From: Neonectria sp. B-13
Taxonomy: Eukaryota; Ascomycota; Sordariomycetes; Hypocreales; Nectriaceae
Direction: 5' to 3'
Length of the DNA stretch: 64,000 nt
Assembly (NCBI GenBank): GCA_002682825.1
Contig: NOKP01000009.1
Coordinates: forward strand, 496,001-560,000
Position numbers and translations under genes: made by a program. Within the stretch, counting starts at the first letter, position 1. Each line of letters starts with the position of its first letter. The notes below the pieces were generated by a model. It was given only the letters and a program-made list of their open reading frames with translations. It was not told the DNA's origin and searched no databases. Shown piece after piece: positions 9,932 to 20,931 of the stretch.

Positions 9932-12443
9932 ATGCCTCGTGAGAAAGCCCAACTCTCCGATCTTGTTCGCGATTCCAAACTCCAGACCACCTTCTTTGAA
10001 ACCTACGTTCAACATGTTTTCCACGATTCGGGACGATCGGCGGGCGAACGCCGCTTGCGCAGAGAGGAACGCTGGACGAGGCTGAGGTTCCTAGGCCACG
10101 GTACATATGGAATGGTGTACCTGGAAAGGTGCACAGACGATGGGAGTGACAGACTTAGGGCTGTCAAAGAAGTCAAGAAGTCCGTTGTCTCAGGACAGGA
10201 TTTGGACTATTATCAGGAACTTGAGGCGGTCATGAAGTTCTCACATCCCAATGTGCGTGCCCATGCCTTATTGCTGGTCAAGAACCAAGAATCCTAATGG
10301 GAAAGCAGTACATTCATTGCTTTGTGAGCTCACATGGGTGGTTTGAACGTGATGATACCGTTTTCATTACGATGGAGTTCCTAGAACTTGGCGACCTGCA
10401 GCGCCACCTCACTCAACCGCTACCGGAACTCCAAGCAAGACAGATCACAGAGCAAATCCTGGAAGGCTTGTCGTTCATGCACGACAACGGGTTCATTCAC
10501 CGGGATTTAAAGCCAGGAGTATGAACTGACTGCTGATTGTGTCATTAATATCTTGCTAACATGGTTGTTCAGAATGTCATGGTTGTTGGAAAGGAGCCGG
10601 AGTGGTTTGTGAAAATCACAGATTTTGGTATCAGCAGGAGGAGACATAACGATGTTACCAGTACTCTAACCGTCCAGCGTGGTACGCTTGGGTTTGCTGC
10701 CCCAGAGGCCCTGGGTGTTATCCTGGAAGGGCCCTACACCTTCTCGGTGGACCTTTGGTCGCTCGGAGCTGTGGCGTACAGGATACTGACAAACACCACT
10801 CCCTTCCAGAACCTGGGCGATTTGTTCCAGTATGCACATGGGATGGTTGATTTCCCAACCGCCCAACTGGCCTCATACCGAGTATCACGACAAGGACAGG
10901 ACTTCATCTTGAAACTCATGCGGGCACGCCCTGACGATCGACTGTCTGCAATATCGGCTGCTCAACATCCATGGATGACTACGCCTCTTGTCTCCACCGA
11001 TGATACCAAAAAAGGGTAAGTAGCAAGCTCTTTCATTTGAATTAGTGATTGAACTATGCCTATAGACGCATCCTTGAGACTTGTGAGACGGAGTCAATCA
11101 GAAATACGTGCAGCACAGTAGCTTCAAAAGCATGGAGCAGCGGAAGCAAAACTGCTGTATTCTCCCGACCAACTGTCAAACAGACTGCTTCACAGTTTCT
11201 AGAACCCCTCGCTGTGGAATCTTGCACAGACGAGAGAATTACTGCTGAAAGCGTAATGTCACCAGACAATTCCGGGCATACAACAACTGAAAACCAACAC
11301 CATCAGCCTACTGCACAGCCTGAGTCTGAGCCTGAGTTTTCAAGTTCATCATACTGTTCCTCCGAAAGAGATACTAATCAAGACCAAGAGAGAACTGTTT
11401 GTTTGCATGAAACGACCACTGTTCCCATCTGGTTGGAGATAGCTCGGGAAGAAGACAACGAATTGCAGAGCCTAGAAGACGTCCCCAATAAATATGGGGC
11501 GAAAGTGCAAGATGGACCTCTTCGCCCAGATAAGCCGTCTATTGGATTGGGAAACGAAAGCATGATGGATATAAAAGTATGCATCGAGGAGACTGCAGCC
11601 ACTAGTGAAAAAGGCGCATTGACGCCCAACACCAAGACAATATCAGCTGTGGGTACCAAAACCCAGAATTTGAGATCGGTTGAAGACGACGATGGGGACT
11701 CTCAATTGGGTCCCGAGAGCTCTACGCCTAGTAAACAGGGTGGAACTGAAGAAATGTGGGTAAACATCCGTGTTCATCGTCGTCTTCAATGTTCTGATGT
11801 CGCTAACCACATTAGAAACGCCATGGTAACGGGAACCAGCTCCAAGCGTACCTGCGACCTCTGCAAGTCAGAGACAATATCTGGCCACGGTCAGCTTCTT
11901 CTGTGCGGTCATTATATGTGCCATATATGCCTCATTCAACTCTTGGCTCTGTCACTTGCTTCCCCAAAGTATATGCCGCCTCGATGCTGTGGCAGCAAGT
12001 CAGGGGAAATTAGTGCGCCGATTTTCTCGAGGCTGGTCCACCCACCCATCTTCACTGCCTTCTCACAACTTCGGGAACTCAAAACTCGAAACGAGTGGAC
12101 ATGTCCCAAGGGACATCCGCCGGAAGGTGGCTCACTTTCAATGACTACTCATCCGATCCCAATTTGGCAAGAGAGCGTAAGTTGCGGTCGATGCTCCTAT
12201 GCACTAGGGTTCTTGCTACACAGAATACGGACGTTTTGCTTCTTCTGTTCAAGAACAACACACACCAGACCTGTATGCAAGAAATGTGCTTATGGTTTGG
12301 TCGTTTGGCCTTTTTTAAAAGAGCTGGAGGACAATGGGATGTTGACTATTCCTCGGATTAAATTAGCCGTCAAGTTAGCTCGGCGTAGCAGGGCTGACAT
12401 GAAACATGGAAAGGAAATTCTATGCATCCCTTTGGACAGCTAA
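9932..12443 (+). CDS. Ser/Thr protein kinase fused to a RING-like Cys-rich C-terminus
   Basis: Four exons (9932-10252, 10309-10518, 10573-11015, 11066-12443) encode 783 residues. The kinase domain (about residues 48-320) is catalytically complete: glycine loop GHGTYGMVY, VAIK lysine in RAVKEVKK, alpha-C glutamate in YYQELEAV, HRDLKPGN created by splicing, DFG, and an APE motif (FAAPEA). A low-complexity linker of about 260 residues follows. The C-terminus has a RING-like CDLC...LLLCGHYMCHIC...CC pattern starting near residue 587, then further CxxC/CxxH pairs (SCGRC, FCFFC, VCKKC). This suggests one protein that both phosphorylates and may act as a ubiquitin ligase; the RING assignment is by cysteine spacing only. 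It is divergently paired with a HeLo-pseudokinase, a plausible substrate. Confidence 0.85.
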
Positions 12444-12731
12444 ACGACCGCATGGAACCTTGCTCTCTAAGGTATAGAACTACTCAGGTCTTCTTGGTCA
12501 ACTAGAGGTACGTTGAGCCCGACTAATAGGAAGTAGATGTGATAGCAAGGCAGGTTCTAACTAGAATGAAGTCGGAGCTAGCTACGAGGAAGAATGGTCC
12601 TATTTTTGTACAGATGTTTTAACTCTGGGGGAAGGAACCGAAAATACTGGGCTTGTATCGCATTGAGATCTTCATTTCGACCCTTGTTGATTTAAAGTTC
12701 AAATAATCCCAAGCTTTACATGGGAACCCAG

Positions 12732-12755
12732 CGGCGAACCCGACGGCGAACCCGA
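12732..12755. repeat. Two tandem copies of a 12-mer
   Basis: CGGCGAACCCGA occurs twice back to back, in a GC-rich island within otherwise AT-richer intergenic DNA. No function is apparent. Confidence 0.8.
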
Positions 12756-14760
12756 GGCGGGTCTAGACTGGGTGCGGGATCAATGCGAAACAAGGTATAT
12801 TAACGGAGAATGTTGCTAATAAAGTCTATTAACCTGTTTCTTAAATAAACTTGAATCAGACTGTCAGGATAGATATCGTGAGGCCTTGACTAATGACTTA
12901 CTTTCTAAGTGCTAGCGAGAATTTGAACAATCGGGACCGGAAGTCTCTTTTGGCTGTGGACTGTTTAGTTGACACTGGGACATGGCGAAGTGACTAGAGA
13001 AATAGACTTATCCGCAAAAACGAACAGTTGAGGAACAAAAGCAAAAGAGAACAAGAAACCCACTTATAAAATGGTGTCCTAAGAGTGGTAGTCAACAGCG
13101 CTGTCGTTCCGCCTCAAGCCCTCAAATGGTTTACTGAGACTGGGTTTTCTTTTCTTTTTTTCACACGCTACATCAAGCTGGGTACACGCGAATTTTAGTA
13201 TTTGGAGATGAGATAATGGTTTCTTTCCGTCATCGCTTCTGTTTGCAGTGTGCTCATCGCCTGCTTAGCGGGTCGCTGTTTGGTCGCAAAACTGATGAGA
13301 AGCCCGACGCCCCATCAATCCGCCTCATATAAAATGTTCGCAATCACGATGACAAGTAGGTGTGGGCAATTATTGAGGGGTTTGAGAAAGACCACTTTGA
13401 GAAGAAGACTGCCACAGCAGTCATACCATGAGTCGTGCTCGACTTTGCTCTTGTAATAGAAATCTCGAAAGAACTCCTTATGAGGAAGTCGAAGCGAGGT
13501 CCGTTCCCACTACAAGTCGACCGGGATGAAGGTCCACCTGACGGCTGCCACTGTTACAAATATATTTGTCCCCGGCTTTGCTCCCACCGATCCCTGCAAG
13601 ACGCAACAAGGGACCATTGTGACATTGCCAAGGATCTCGCCAACCTTGCATCCTGTCAAACACAGTGCCGAAGATGCCTGTCATAGGATTCAACCGGTGC
13701 TTTCATTTAACCCACAAATCCTCCCCCGTATTTCCATGAGGCTAATGATCAGTTAGCCGATGAGAAGCAGTTGACCCGGTCGCTGACAATCGACCAGGAT
13801 CTGGAACGCCCTGGAACCGCCAAGAGCCAGCTCTGGAGGGCGTTTGTGGCGTAGAAGTCGCCGAATTCCTTCCATTGCGCCCAGAGACGTTGAATCAGGC
13901 CACCATGAAAGCTAGATCCAAGACAGCATTCCCAAGTTCTGCCATGAATGCTGCTTCTAGATGTCTTCAAGTCCTCGGAAGCTTCCAATAGTTCGGCAGT
14001 CGTTTGACCCCACCCGCTCTTTGGCCGACTGACCGGGATGTAGGCCATTGGCTGGGTGTGTCTTCCCTGTACAGATAGGGATGCGTGAGAAAGCTTCAGT
14101 TATCAGTCACAATCCTGACAGACAAATGCGGCTTTTGGGTCTCTGGTTCAGGCATGTTCGCCATACTGACGTCTGATGGCTCTGACTCGGTAGACTCTCT
14201 TCTCGGCACTCTTTTATCTGCCGAGGGGCATTGGGCTCGAAGGTCAGGCTAGGAATCCTTCCAGTCCGACCGCGGCCGCTGGTTCTCGTCCATAAGGAAT
14301 GTGGATCGACATGCGAGTGAAGCTAGACGACGTGGACCCCAGACAAGGTGGGATGATTACTCCCAATTGCGGCTTAGACTTTCCCTTTGCGAACATCCAA
14401 GGCTGGCTCACCGTCATTTCAGTCGTCGTTCTCGCCTGCAAGGAATATGGTGCACTACCGCCCCGGTTTTCCTGTTCTACGGCCGGTTTTGGCGCCGGGT
14501 GAGATGTGATAGAGTCAAATTGCCAGCTACATACATAGTCGGCGACGTCAGATTCAGACGTGCGTTTCAACATATCTACTGTTGACAGCCATGTTTTGGG
14601 CATAGCGAGCACTGGACAAGCCTCCTTCGCGAAGCGATGGACGTGGATTTAGCGGTATAGATGTGATTAAAATGCCTAAAACAAAGCGAACCCAACCCTA
14701 TAAACGATTGCCCAATATGTCTTGTCCCCATCCTACTATGTTCCATCATGCCTATTCCCG

Positions 14761-14792
14761 CCATGCACCGTTCCCCCCATGCACCGTTCCCC
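14761..14792. repeat. Two tandem copies of a 16-mer
   Basis: CCATGCACCGTTCCCC occurs twice, 18 bp downstream of the terpene-cyclase stop codon, so it probably lies in its 3' UTR or terminator region. Confidence 0.8.
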
Positions 14793-14809
14793 CCAATGCC
14801 TCGACCTCT

Positions 14810-16009
14810 TCATGCGCTGATTATCTGTGCTTTCCGTTCAAAGAACTCGCCTATCTTGTGCTCGAAAGGAGCAAGGGGATGCTCCTCACCTAAGCCTAAG
14901 TCTTTGAGCTTGTACCGGGGGTTCGTGGTGTGCATGGCCATGTAACCTCTGATGCTCTCGTTCCAGGACTGTGCGTATATACCCCTGCCCTTGAGGATTT
15001 CCTCGACCCTTCTTGCAGCCGTGATGGTCTCCTCGTTCACCTCCTCTAGAACGGTAATGATCGACTTCCCCGTGCACGTAGCGCGGTTGTGGAGGTAGTT
15101 TCTCGTATCCCCGCCCAGCTCCTCCTTGTAGAATCTACCAGACGTTAACGAGCTGTTGAGGACGACAGACTGGGGTACTCACGATAGCACATCGTTGGAG
15201 ATGTCGATAAACTTGGCCATATCCGGGATCGCCTCCAGGAAGGCTCCAACGTCAGGGTAGAGCGCTTTGGGGTAGCAAAATACGGAGTAGGCGACGTTCA
15301 TGCCTGACATGTCTCTATAGAAATGGGGGAACTGCTCGCCCGCCTTGGTAACGGACATGTTCTGGAACCCATCGTGTCGCTCCAGCGAGTTGCTCGTAAG
15401 GAATTTAAGAACGGAGATCTGTAGCAGGTTCGCCATGACGGGGTCGAAATGGACATGCGCCTCTCGGATCAGGCCTGCGATGCCCTCGAGGAGGTTATTC
15501 GGCTGGGTCTCGCCCTGGAAGAACCGCTGCTGGAAGAGGAGGGCCTCCTCGACCATCTCGTTGCTCTGGCCTACAATGTCGTCGAACTGGACGACGAGCC
15601 AGGTGAAGAGCCCGACGTATCCCTGGACTTCAACGGGATGATTGGGGTGAGCCAGCTGGGCTGGTGTTAGCAAATACATGACGTCTCGCCATACAGGGGC
15701 ATTTCAACATGCCAGTCCTTCGGCATAGCCTAGGCGAAACCCTTTGGCAGAGATGGCGGTGTCAAGGGGCACGCCGATCTCGACGGCCCTCTTGTGCATG
15801 ACCTCGAGCAGAGCTTCAACGGCCTCGCCTTTGAGTTTGGGGGCGCCGGGATAGTTCAACTGCTCCAGCATCTGGGCGCAGATCGGCCCGACGAGCGAAG
15901 CGAGACGCTCAGGCTCCTTTGCCAGGAGCTCATCGCCTAGAACAATGTGGTTCCGGAAGAAGACGCCCCATAGGGCCGTGGCGGCGGTGTGAATGCCAAA
16001 GTTAAACAT
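14810..16009 (-). CDS. Trichodiene-synthase-like (TRI5 family) sesquiterpene cyclase
   Basis: Terpene cyclases of this family ionise farnesyl diphosphate and cyclise it. Three exons (16009-15709, 15660-15183, 15134-14810; both introns 48 nt) encode 367 residues, close to the usual TRI5 length. The Mg-binding NSE motif is intact (NDVLSFYKEE) and is assembled across the second intron; a C-terminal RY pair (NPRYKL) is also present. The aspartate motif reads QFDDIVGQ, so the third acidic residue of DDxxD is not where expected. The first intron uses an unusual donor (GTTGAA); without splicing, exon 1 runs into an in-frame TGA at 15704-15706. The acceptor (CTAACACCAG) is textbook, and the spliced protein reads smoothly through EVQGYVGLFTW. 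No P450 or transporter is adjacent, so a full biosynthetic cluster is not evident. Confidence 0.8.
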
Positions 16010-17871
16010 GGTTTTGCGTATGGAGTTTTATCCGCAGAGGAGTATTCGTATAGGTCAGGTAGCGTGGCTACGCTTTGAAGGTCAAGGATCAGAAGAGTGA
16101 ATAAAGCTGGGAAAAAGCAACCTCGAGGATTAGGGCGATATGAGCACAGACGGAGGGCTAAGTATGATATGAAACGCTCGACACGGGAGAATCCCCGGGA
16201 AAGAGGAAGGCCTACGGCGGCTACGCAAGGAAGGGAAGTGGGTAGCGGAGTGGTTTCCTGGCCTAATGGAGCGCTCTGGCCGACGCACGTCTGGAGTGAG
16301 GGTGGTCAGGATGATGCTAATGCCGTTGGCCGCAGTCTGTGCAGCAGTTGAAAGGAGCACAGGTGGGCACACCCACCTTGGGCACGCTCGTTGGCAGTCT
16401 TCATGACGAACTGGCGCAATACAAGGAAGTACGCGGGCTCGAGGCGGATCTTGTCCTGGTTGAAGGGTGGCGATCCACTCGAAGATGGGACTCTGCAACG
16501 ACCTGGCCACTTGCCATATATTAGCCCCGCCGGGATCCTGGTTCCGAGGACGAGCTACGGACTATCCGTACAAGTGCAGCAGACGACACGTGCACCGTGG
16601 CACTGGCGTGGTGTGCGAGTGTGAGGGGGGCTCGAGGCGAGGTCGACGACGCGAGCTAGTCTAGCAGAACCGGGGCAGATGAGGCCGCAACTGGACGGTT
16701 CCTTTCGTGGACGGCCAGCCAGACATCTCTGAAGCCCGAATCCAGATCGATACTGCTCTGCCGTGATCACTGCACGCCGCTGGCTTACAGCAGGGGTGCG
16801 GAATCTCGCCTCCAGGGCGGTGGTAACGAACGCTTCCGACGCCGTGGTGGCGGGCCGTCCACAACCAACAGAACCGCCAAAAGGGGGTGTGTACATACTA
16901 CATGCCACGCGCCGCATGCAAGCATCTGGCAAACCTGCTGGGCCTTGGCACGGAAGTGGGCTGGGCCGGGGTGCCGCGAGCGCTAGAGACACACTACTCC
17001 AGAAGATGCCATGATCGTCTCGCAGGATGGGACTTGGGGACCACAGCAGGGACCCTGGGCGCAATTTGCTTCACATACCGGCAAGATTGCTTTTTTGCTG
17101 CTCAGTTTGTCACTAAACAAATTGCTCCCGCGTCCACACAAGTCCGAAAATTGTCCCCTCCCGGCGAGAGCAGCGAGTGGATGTCGTGGGGCAGCCCAGT
17201 TAGATGGCCTCATTCCGCGGCTGAGGCGCTGTTCTAGACTTCGAGAGGGAATTAACGGGGCATCTCCCACGCTACTACTCCGGGCTGTGTCTGGGTTTGT
17301 AGAGTTTGCAAGGGATGGTGAGTGTGTTCTTCGTACATGGTACATAGCACTCGATACAGGCTCACTTCGCTGCCATCCATGGGAGCTGCACCTCGAAACC
17401 TGGTAGGTAGGTTATTAGCAGTCCGCAAGGCGCTCGCCGAGACATTCGCAGACGGCGCCGAGGAATGCTGAGCAGCAGATTGTCGCTACTTGGCGGCCGG
17501 GACGCGGCCCTGGGCTGGCTGGGAGCTCGTTCCTGATGGTTCACGCTGGTGGCCATCATCCCTGCGGCCTGGAATGCACGCCCGGTAGCTGGCTCAACCG
17601 AAAGCAGGGCAGGATGCCTGCCGGAAACGCATGATGGGTCGTTCTAGGTATAAACGCCGGCATCCCGCCCTGTGCGTCCGCAGTCTCGGGTTGCATTGGT
17701 GCTTGTCGGTGCTGGAGGAGATGCCGCCCAACAGTGAACAAGACCCCTGCTATCTGCCGTCTGCCAACTGAGAGAGAGAGAGTGAGAATCCATCGTCCTG
17801 CAGCTTCAAACCAACAGTCGCACAGTCACAATCGCGGACGCGGTGGGATCATAGCACCATAGCATCATAGG
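16010..17871. other. Intergenic, GC-rich, nothing recognised
   Basis: Many overlapping open frames occur on both strands (for example 16130-16510, 16555-17064, 16983-17345), but they are Pro/Arg/Ser-rich readings of GC-rich DNA without domains. The region holds the upstream sequences of the terpene cyclase and the HET-domain gene. Confidence 0.5.
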
Positions 17872-19150
17872 ATGGGCCTCACCTACAGACGCCTCGACCC
17901 CCTGAGGCGAGAGATCCGCCTGCTGGAGATCCAGTCGGCACGCAACCTCAACGACGCCGTCGAGTGCCGCCTGGTCACGACCTGCCTGACCGACGACCTC
18001 GAGTACATCGCCCTCTCGTCCCTCTACGGCGACGCAACCGACACGGACAAGATCCTGGTCAACGGCCGCCCCATCACCATCACCACGCACCTCACCCAGG
18101 CCCTCAAGCACGTCCGCGCCGTCTTCTACCCGACCATCTCACAGCGCTTCCAACGGAAGCCCGCTAGGCGCCCGCATGGCGCGCCCCGCTGGCTAAGGCA
18201 TCTCTTCGGCATAAGCCCGCAGTCTAGAGACGGCGATGTCTTGCGGCCGCGGGCGCTACGGGTGTGGGTGGACTTGCTGTGCGTCAACCAGCGCGATGAG
18301 TTCGAGAAGTCGAAGCAGCTCGTCGAGATGCGACACATCTATCGGTCCGCCGAACTCGTCGTCGGCTGGCTGGGCCCCAAGGGTGAGCACACCGACGTGG
18401 CCATGGCGACGCTGGCCGAGATCGAGGACGCCATGCCGCCCCGCTGGGGAGATCCGGGAGACCGGGAGAGGCATCCGGAGGACTACTCGCCGACTCACAA
18501 GTGGGCACAGTCGATAACGCACATCTGGTCCGCCGGGCCCGACGGCGAGATCCCCTTCATGATGCCGCACTGGGTCGGCTGCAACGACTTCATGACCCGC
18601 CAGTACTTCCAGCGCCGATGGATCCTCGAGGAGACCGCCATGGCCCGGTTCCCGTCCTTCCTGATCGGCGATACCATCGTGCCGTGGAAGCAGGTGCTCC
18701 GCCTGAACCGGATGATGGAGGAGTTCAAGTATCATCCGTCGGATGTGTTTCCAGCTGTACGTGACCTAGACCGTCTGCGCGTTGACCTTGTTGGCTTGCA
18801 TCTTGCATCTCGCATCTGAGACAAACGAGTGACTGTGCTTGTGATCTGCATCCAAGTCAAGAGTACACTACACACGGCTTGCTTGTATCCGAGGTCCAGT
18901 GCCGCTCGTTAGCTCACCTCCGAGACCCAATGCTCGCTGACTGCCTCATCGCTCACATCCGAGACAAAGACCCCATCGCTAACTCGTTTCTGAATAGGAA
19001 CTGAGCGCCATGATCGCCGATCTGCCCTTGGAAACCGCCCACAAGCTCCTCGACGAGTTCGCTAAGAGAGAAGCGCTGGAGGATGCCCAGATTCTCAAGG
19101 AGACGGGGCGTAGGCCGAACTCTGCATCCACCCGGTCTACCGATAATTAG
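17872..19150 (+). CDS. HET-domain (heterokaryon incompatibility) protein
   Basis: Two exons (17872-18756 and 18998-19150) encode 345 residues, with a 241-nt intron that is long for this window. The HET domain starts near residue 43 with YIALSSLYGD. It continues through the conserved core LRVWVDLLCVNQRDEFEKSKQLVEMRHIY (here about residues 125-155) and the LVVGWLG block, and ends with the YFQRRWILEE motif. HET domains trigger cell death on non-self recognition in fungi; many are fused to sensor repeats, but this protein has almost nothing beyond the HET domain, so it may be a stand-alone effector or a shortened copy. The second exon adds a 50-residue helical, charged tail. Confidence 0.85.
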
Positions 19151-20931
19151 CACGGCGGCTACGGGGCGGCAGTGCGGTGCTTTGTAGGATTTTATACGGG
19201 GTGCAGCGTGCTTACCATCTCGGAGCTTGCGGGAGGATACAGCAGGTTTCCACGGATAGATGGCTTCAGTGCTGGAAGGATCAAAGGATACCCCAAAGTT
19301 TGTTCTGGCGTCTTGAGCGAGAGATGAAATTCGTCTGGGAAGATGTGGATTACGGAACTATTTTTTTTTGTTGTGGTTTGCGGTATGGATGGCTGTACCT
19401 GTTGTTTAGCGACGGCGAGTTTCTACGATTCATTGGTTTCTGAACAAACGTTGCAAAGACAAGTGATCTGAGACATCAGCTGCCGCCACTTGCCACTAGC
19501 ACTGTAGTCTGGAAAGGTCATGTTTTTCTTTTTTAGACGGGTGTGGAATTTTACTGCACGAAATCATCGGCTATCTGTGTGGCGGCGCGCGTGCACGTGG
19601 GATCGCCGGAAATGGAAATTGGTGGTGTCAGGGTTGTGTGACTGTGTGATGGACGACCAACAAGTGGATAGTTCGTGCAGTAGCTGAGCAGCCAACCAGG
19701 CTAGGCGTCAATTGTAAGACGAGATCCCCTATGAGTGCGTCATTCATGACAGCCAGTGTGGCCAGCAAGTGTGATTGCGTGAGGTTAGTCTGGATCGTAG
19801 ACTAGGTGGCATTCTAATCAGCAATAGCCTCGCTTTGCCCGTAGCTGGCCCTCAATATGGTGAGACACGCATTCAATAGCTGCCATCGTAGACTGATACT
19901 TACAGTGACTTGCAGATTCCAGACCGTTGTACCTGAGCTCGGAACCGCTACGGCCTCACCGCAGAACACAGGACCTCGAGCGAGACCCGGTTACTCTGAA
20001 CCACCAACACGAGTATGCACGTTGCCACAGGGAAACGATACCCGCCAGACTTCGCTCGTGGCTGCCAAGACCTCCCACCTCGCCCGATGGCGTTTTGCAC
20101 GGATTCGACAAACGTCCTAGCTACGCCCCGGATCCATTCGTGGCGGCGTAACACATTCCTCTTGGGCCCGCGAGCGCTGGCAATTGTGGGCTGTCTAACC
20201 CAAGCCACCAAGCCAACTGGGCCATACAGCTGTGTCTCACTTCTTCTGTCTAGACCATCATCACACGCCTTAGTGCTCGCCGCCTATGCAAGGGATCGGC
20301 ATAGAGAATCGAGGCTTTGCCCTGCAGGATATCACCCGCATGCTTCGACTTGCCCAAGCATCGGACCCGGTCACTGGCTCTTTGTCTTTGTTCAAGGCGG
20401 ATGAGGCCGAATTCCGATGCAGGAGAATGTGGCTTGGTCCGAAAAGAGAATAAAACGCCCGTATCGAACGAGTTGCCCCCGCCTCAAGCAGGCCATCTAG
20501 AACATGCACTGCCATCCCACATTCTCGCCTGTTCAGCAATGATTCTAAATATGGTGCATGAGATTGAGCACAGGATGCCCAAGGACTCGGAATTTCAATT
20601 GGGTTGGGACAAGAGTGGTTAACAAGTAAAAGTAGTTTGGCCATTCAGGGCTTGTGGCTGACACGGAGGTAGAGAAAACAAAAATCAAATTCACTGGCCT
20701 TGATCAATTAGATACTAGCTGAATACGACTAACACCTCTCTGCATACAGCCCGGAATAACTATAGAACTAGGACGGAGATTTAAAGGGCCTAAACTAATA
20801 GCCCGGCGAGACGCAATTGGTTGGACGCGGGCGCGAGAAAAGACCCCATGTCGAAAATAGGCTGTTGGCCGACGACAAGCCCAGCCTTGCTTCTGTTCGC
20901 TCATAGGTCAATTGCCACCATGTTTCCGGCC
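19151..20931. other. Intergenic, nothing recognised
   Basis: The 3' flanks of the HET gene and of the MFS transporter meet here. ORFs at 19857-20120, 20015-20404 and 20270-20644 overlap each other on both strands and carry no recognisable features. Confidence 0.5.

Larger units (their letters stand above)
12444..14809. other. Intergenic, nothing firmly recognised
   Basis: No supported gene lies in this 2.4-kb stretch. Open frames at 13526-13756 (plus), 13749-14048 (minus) and 14244-14612 (minus) begin with ATG but show no domain, signal peptide or splice-compatible partner. Two small tandem repeats are listed separately. Confidence 0.5.

Noticed and set aside
15704..15706. In-frame TGA in the terpene cyclase as stop-codon recoding
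   Set aside because: A 48-nt intron with an ideal branch point and acceptor removes it and restores family sequence; recoding is not needed.
16097..17741. Several 100-170-residue open frames on both strands
   Set aside because: They overlap one another, are Pro/Arg/Ser-rich as expected from GC-rich DNA, and have no domain, signal peptide or splice support.
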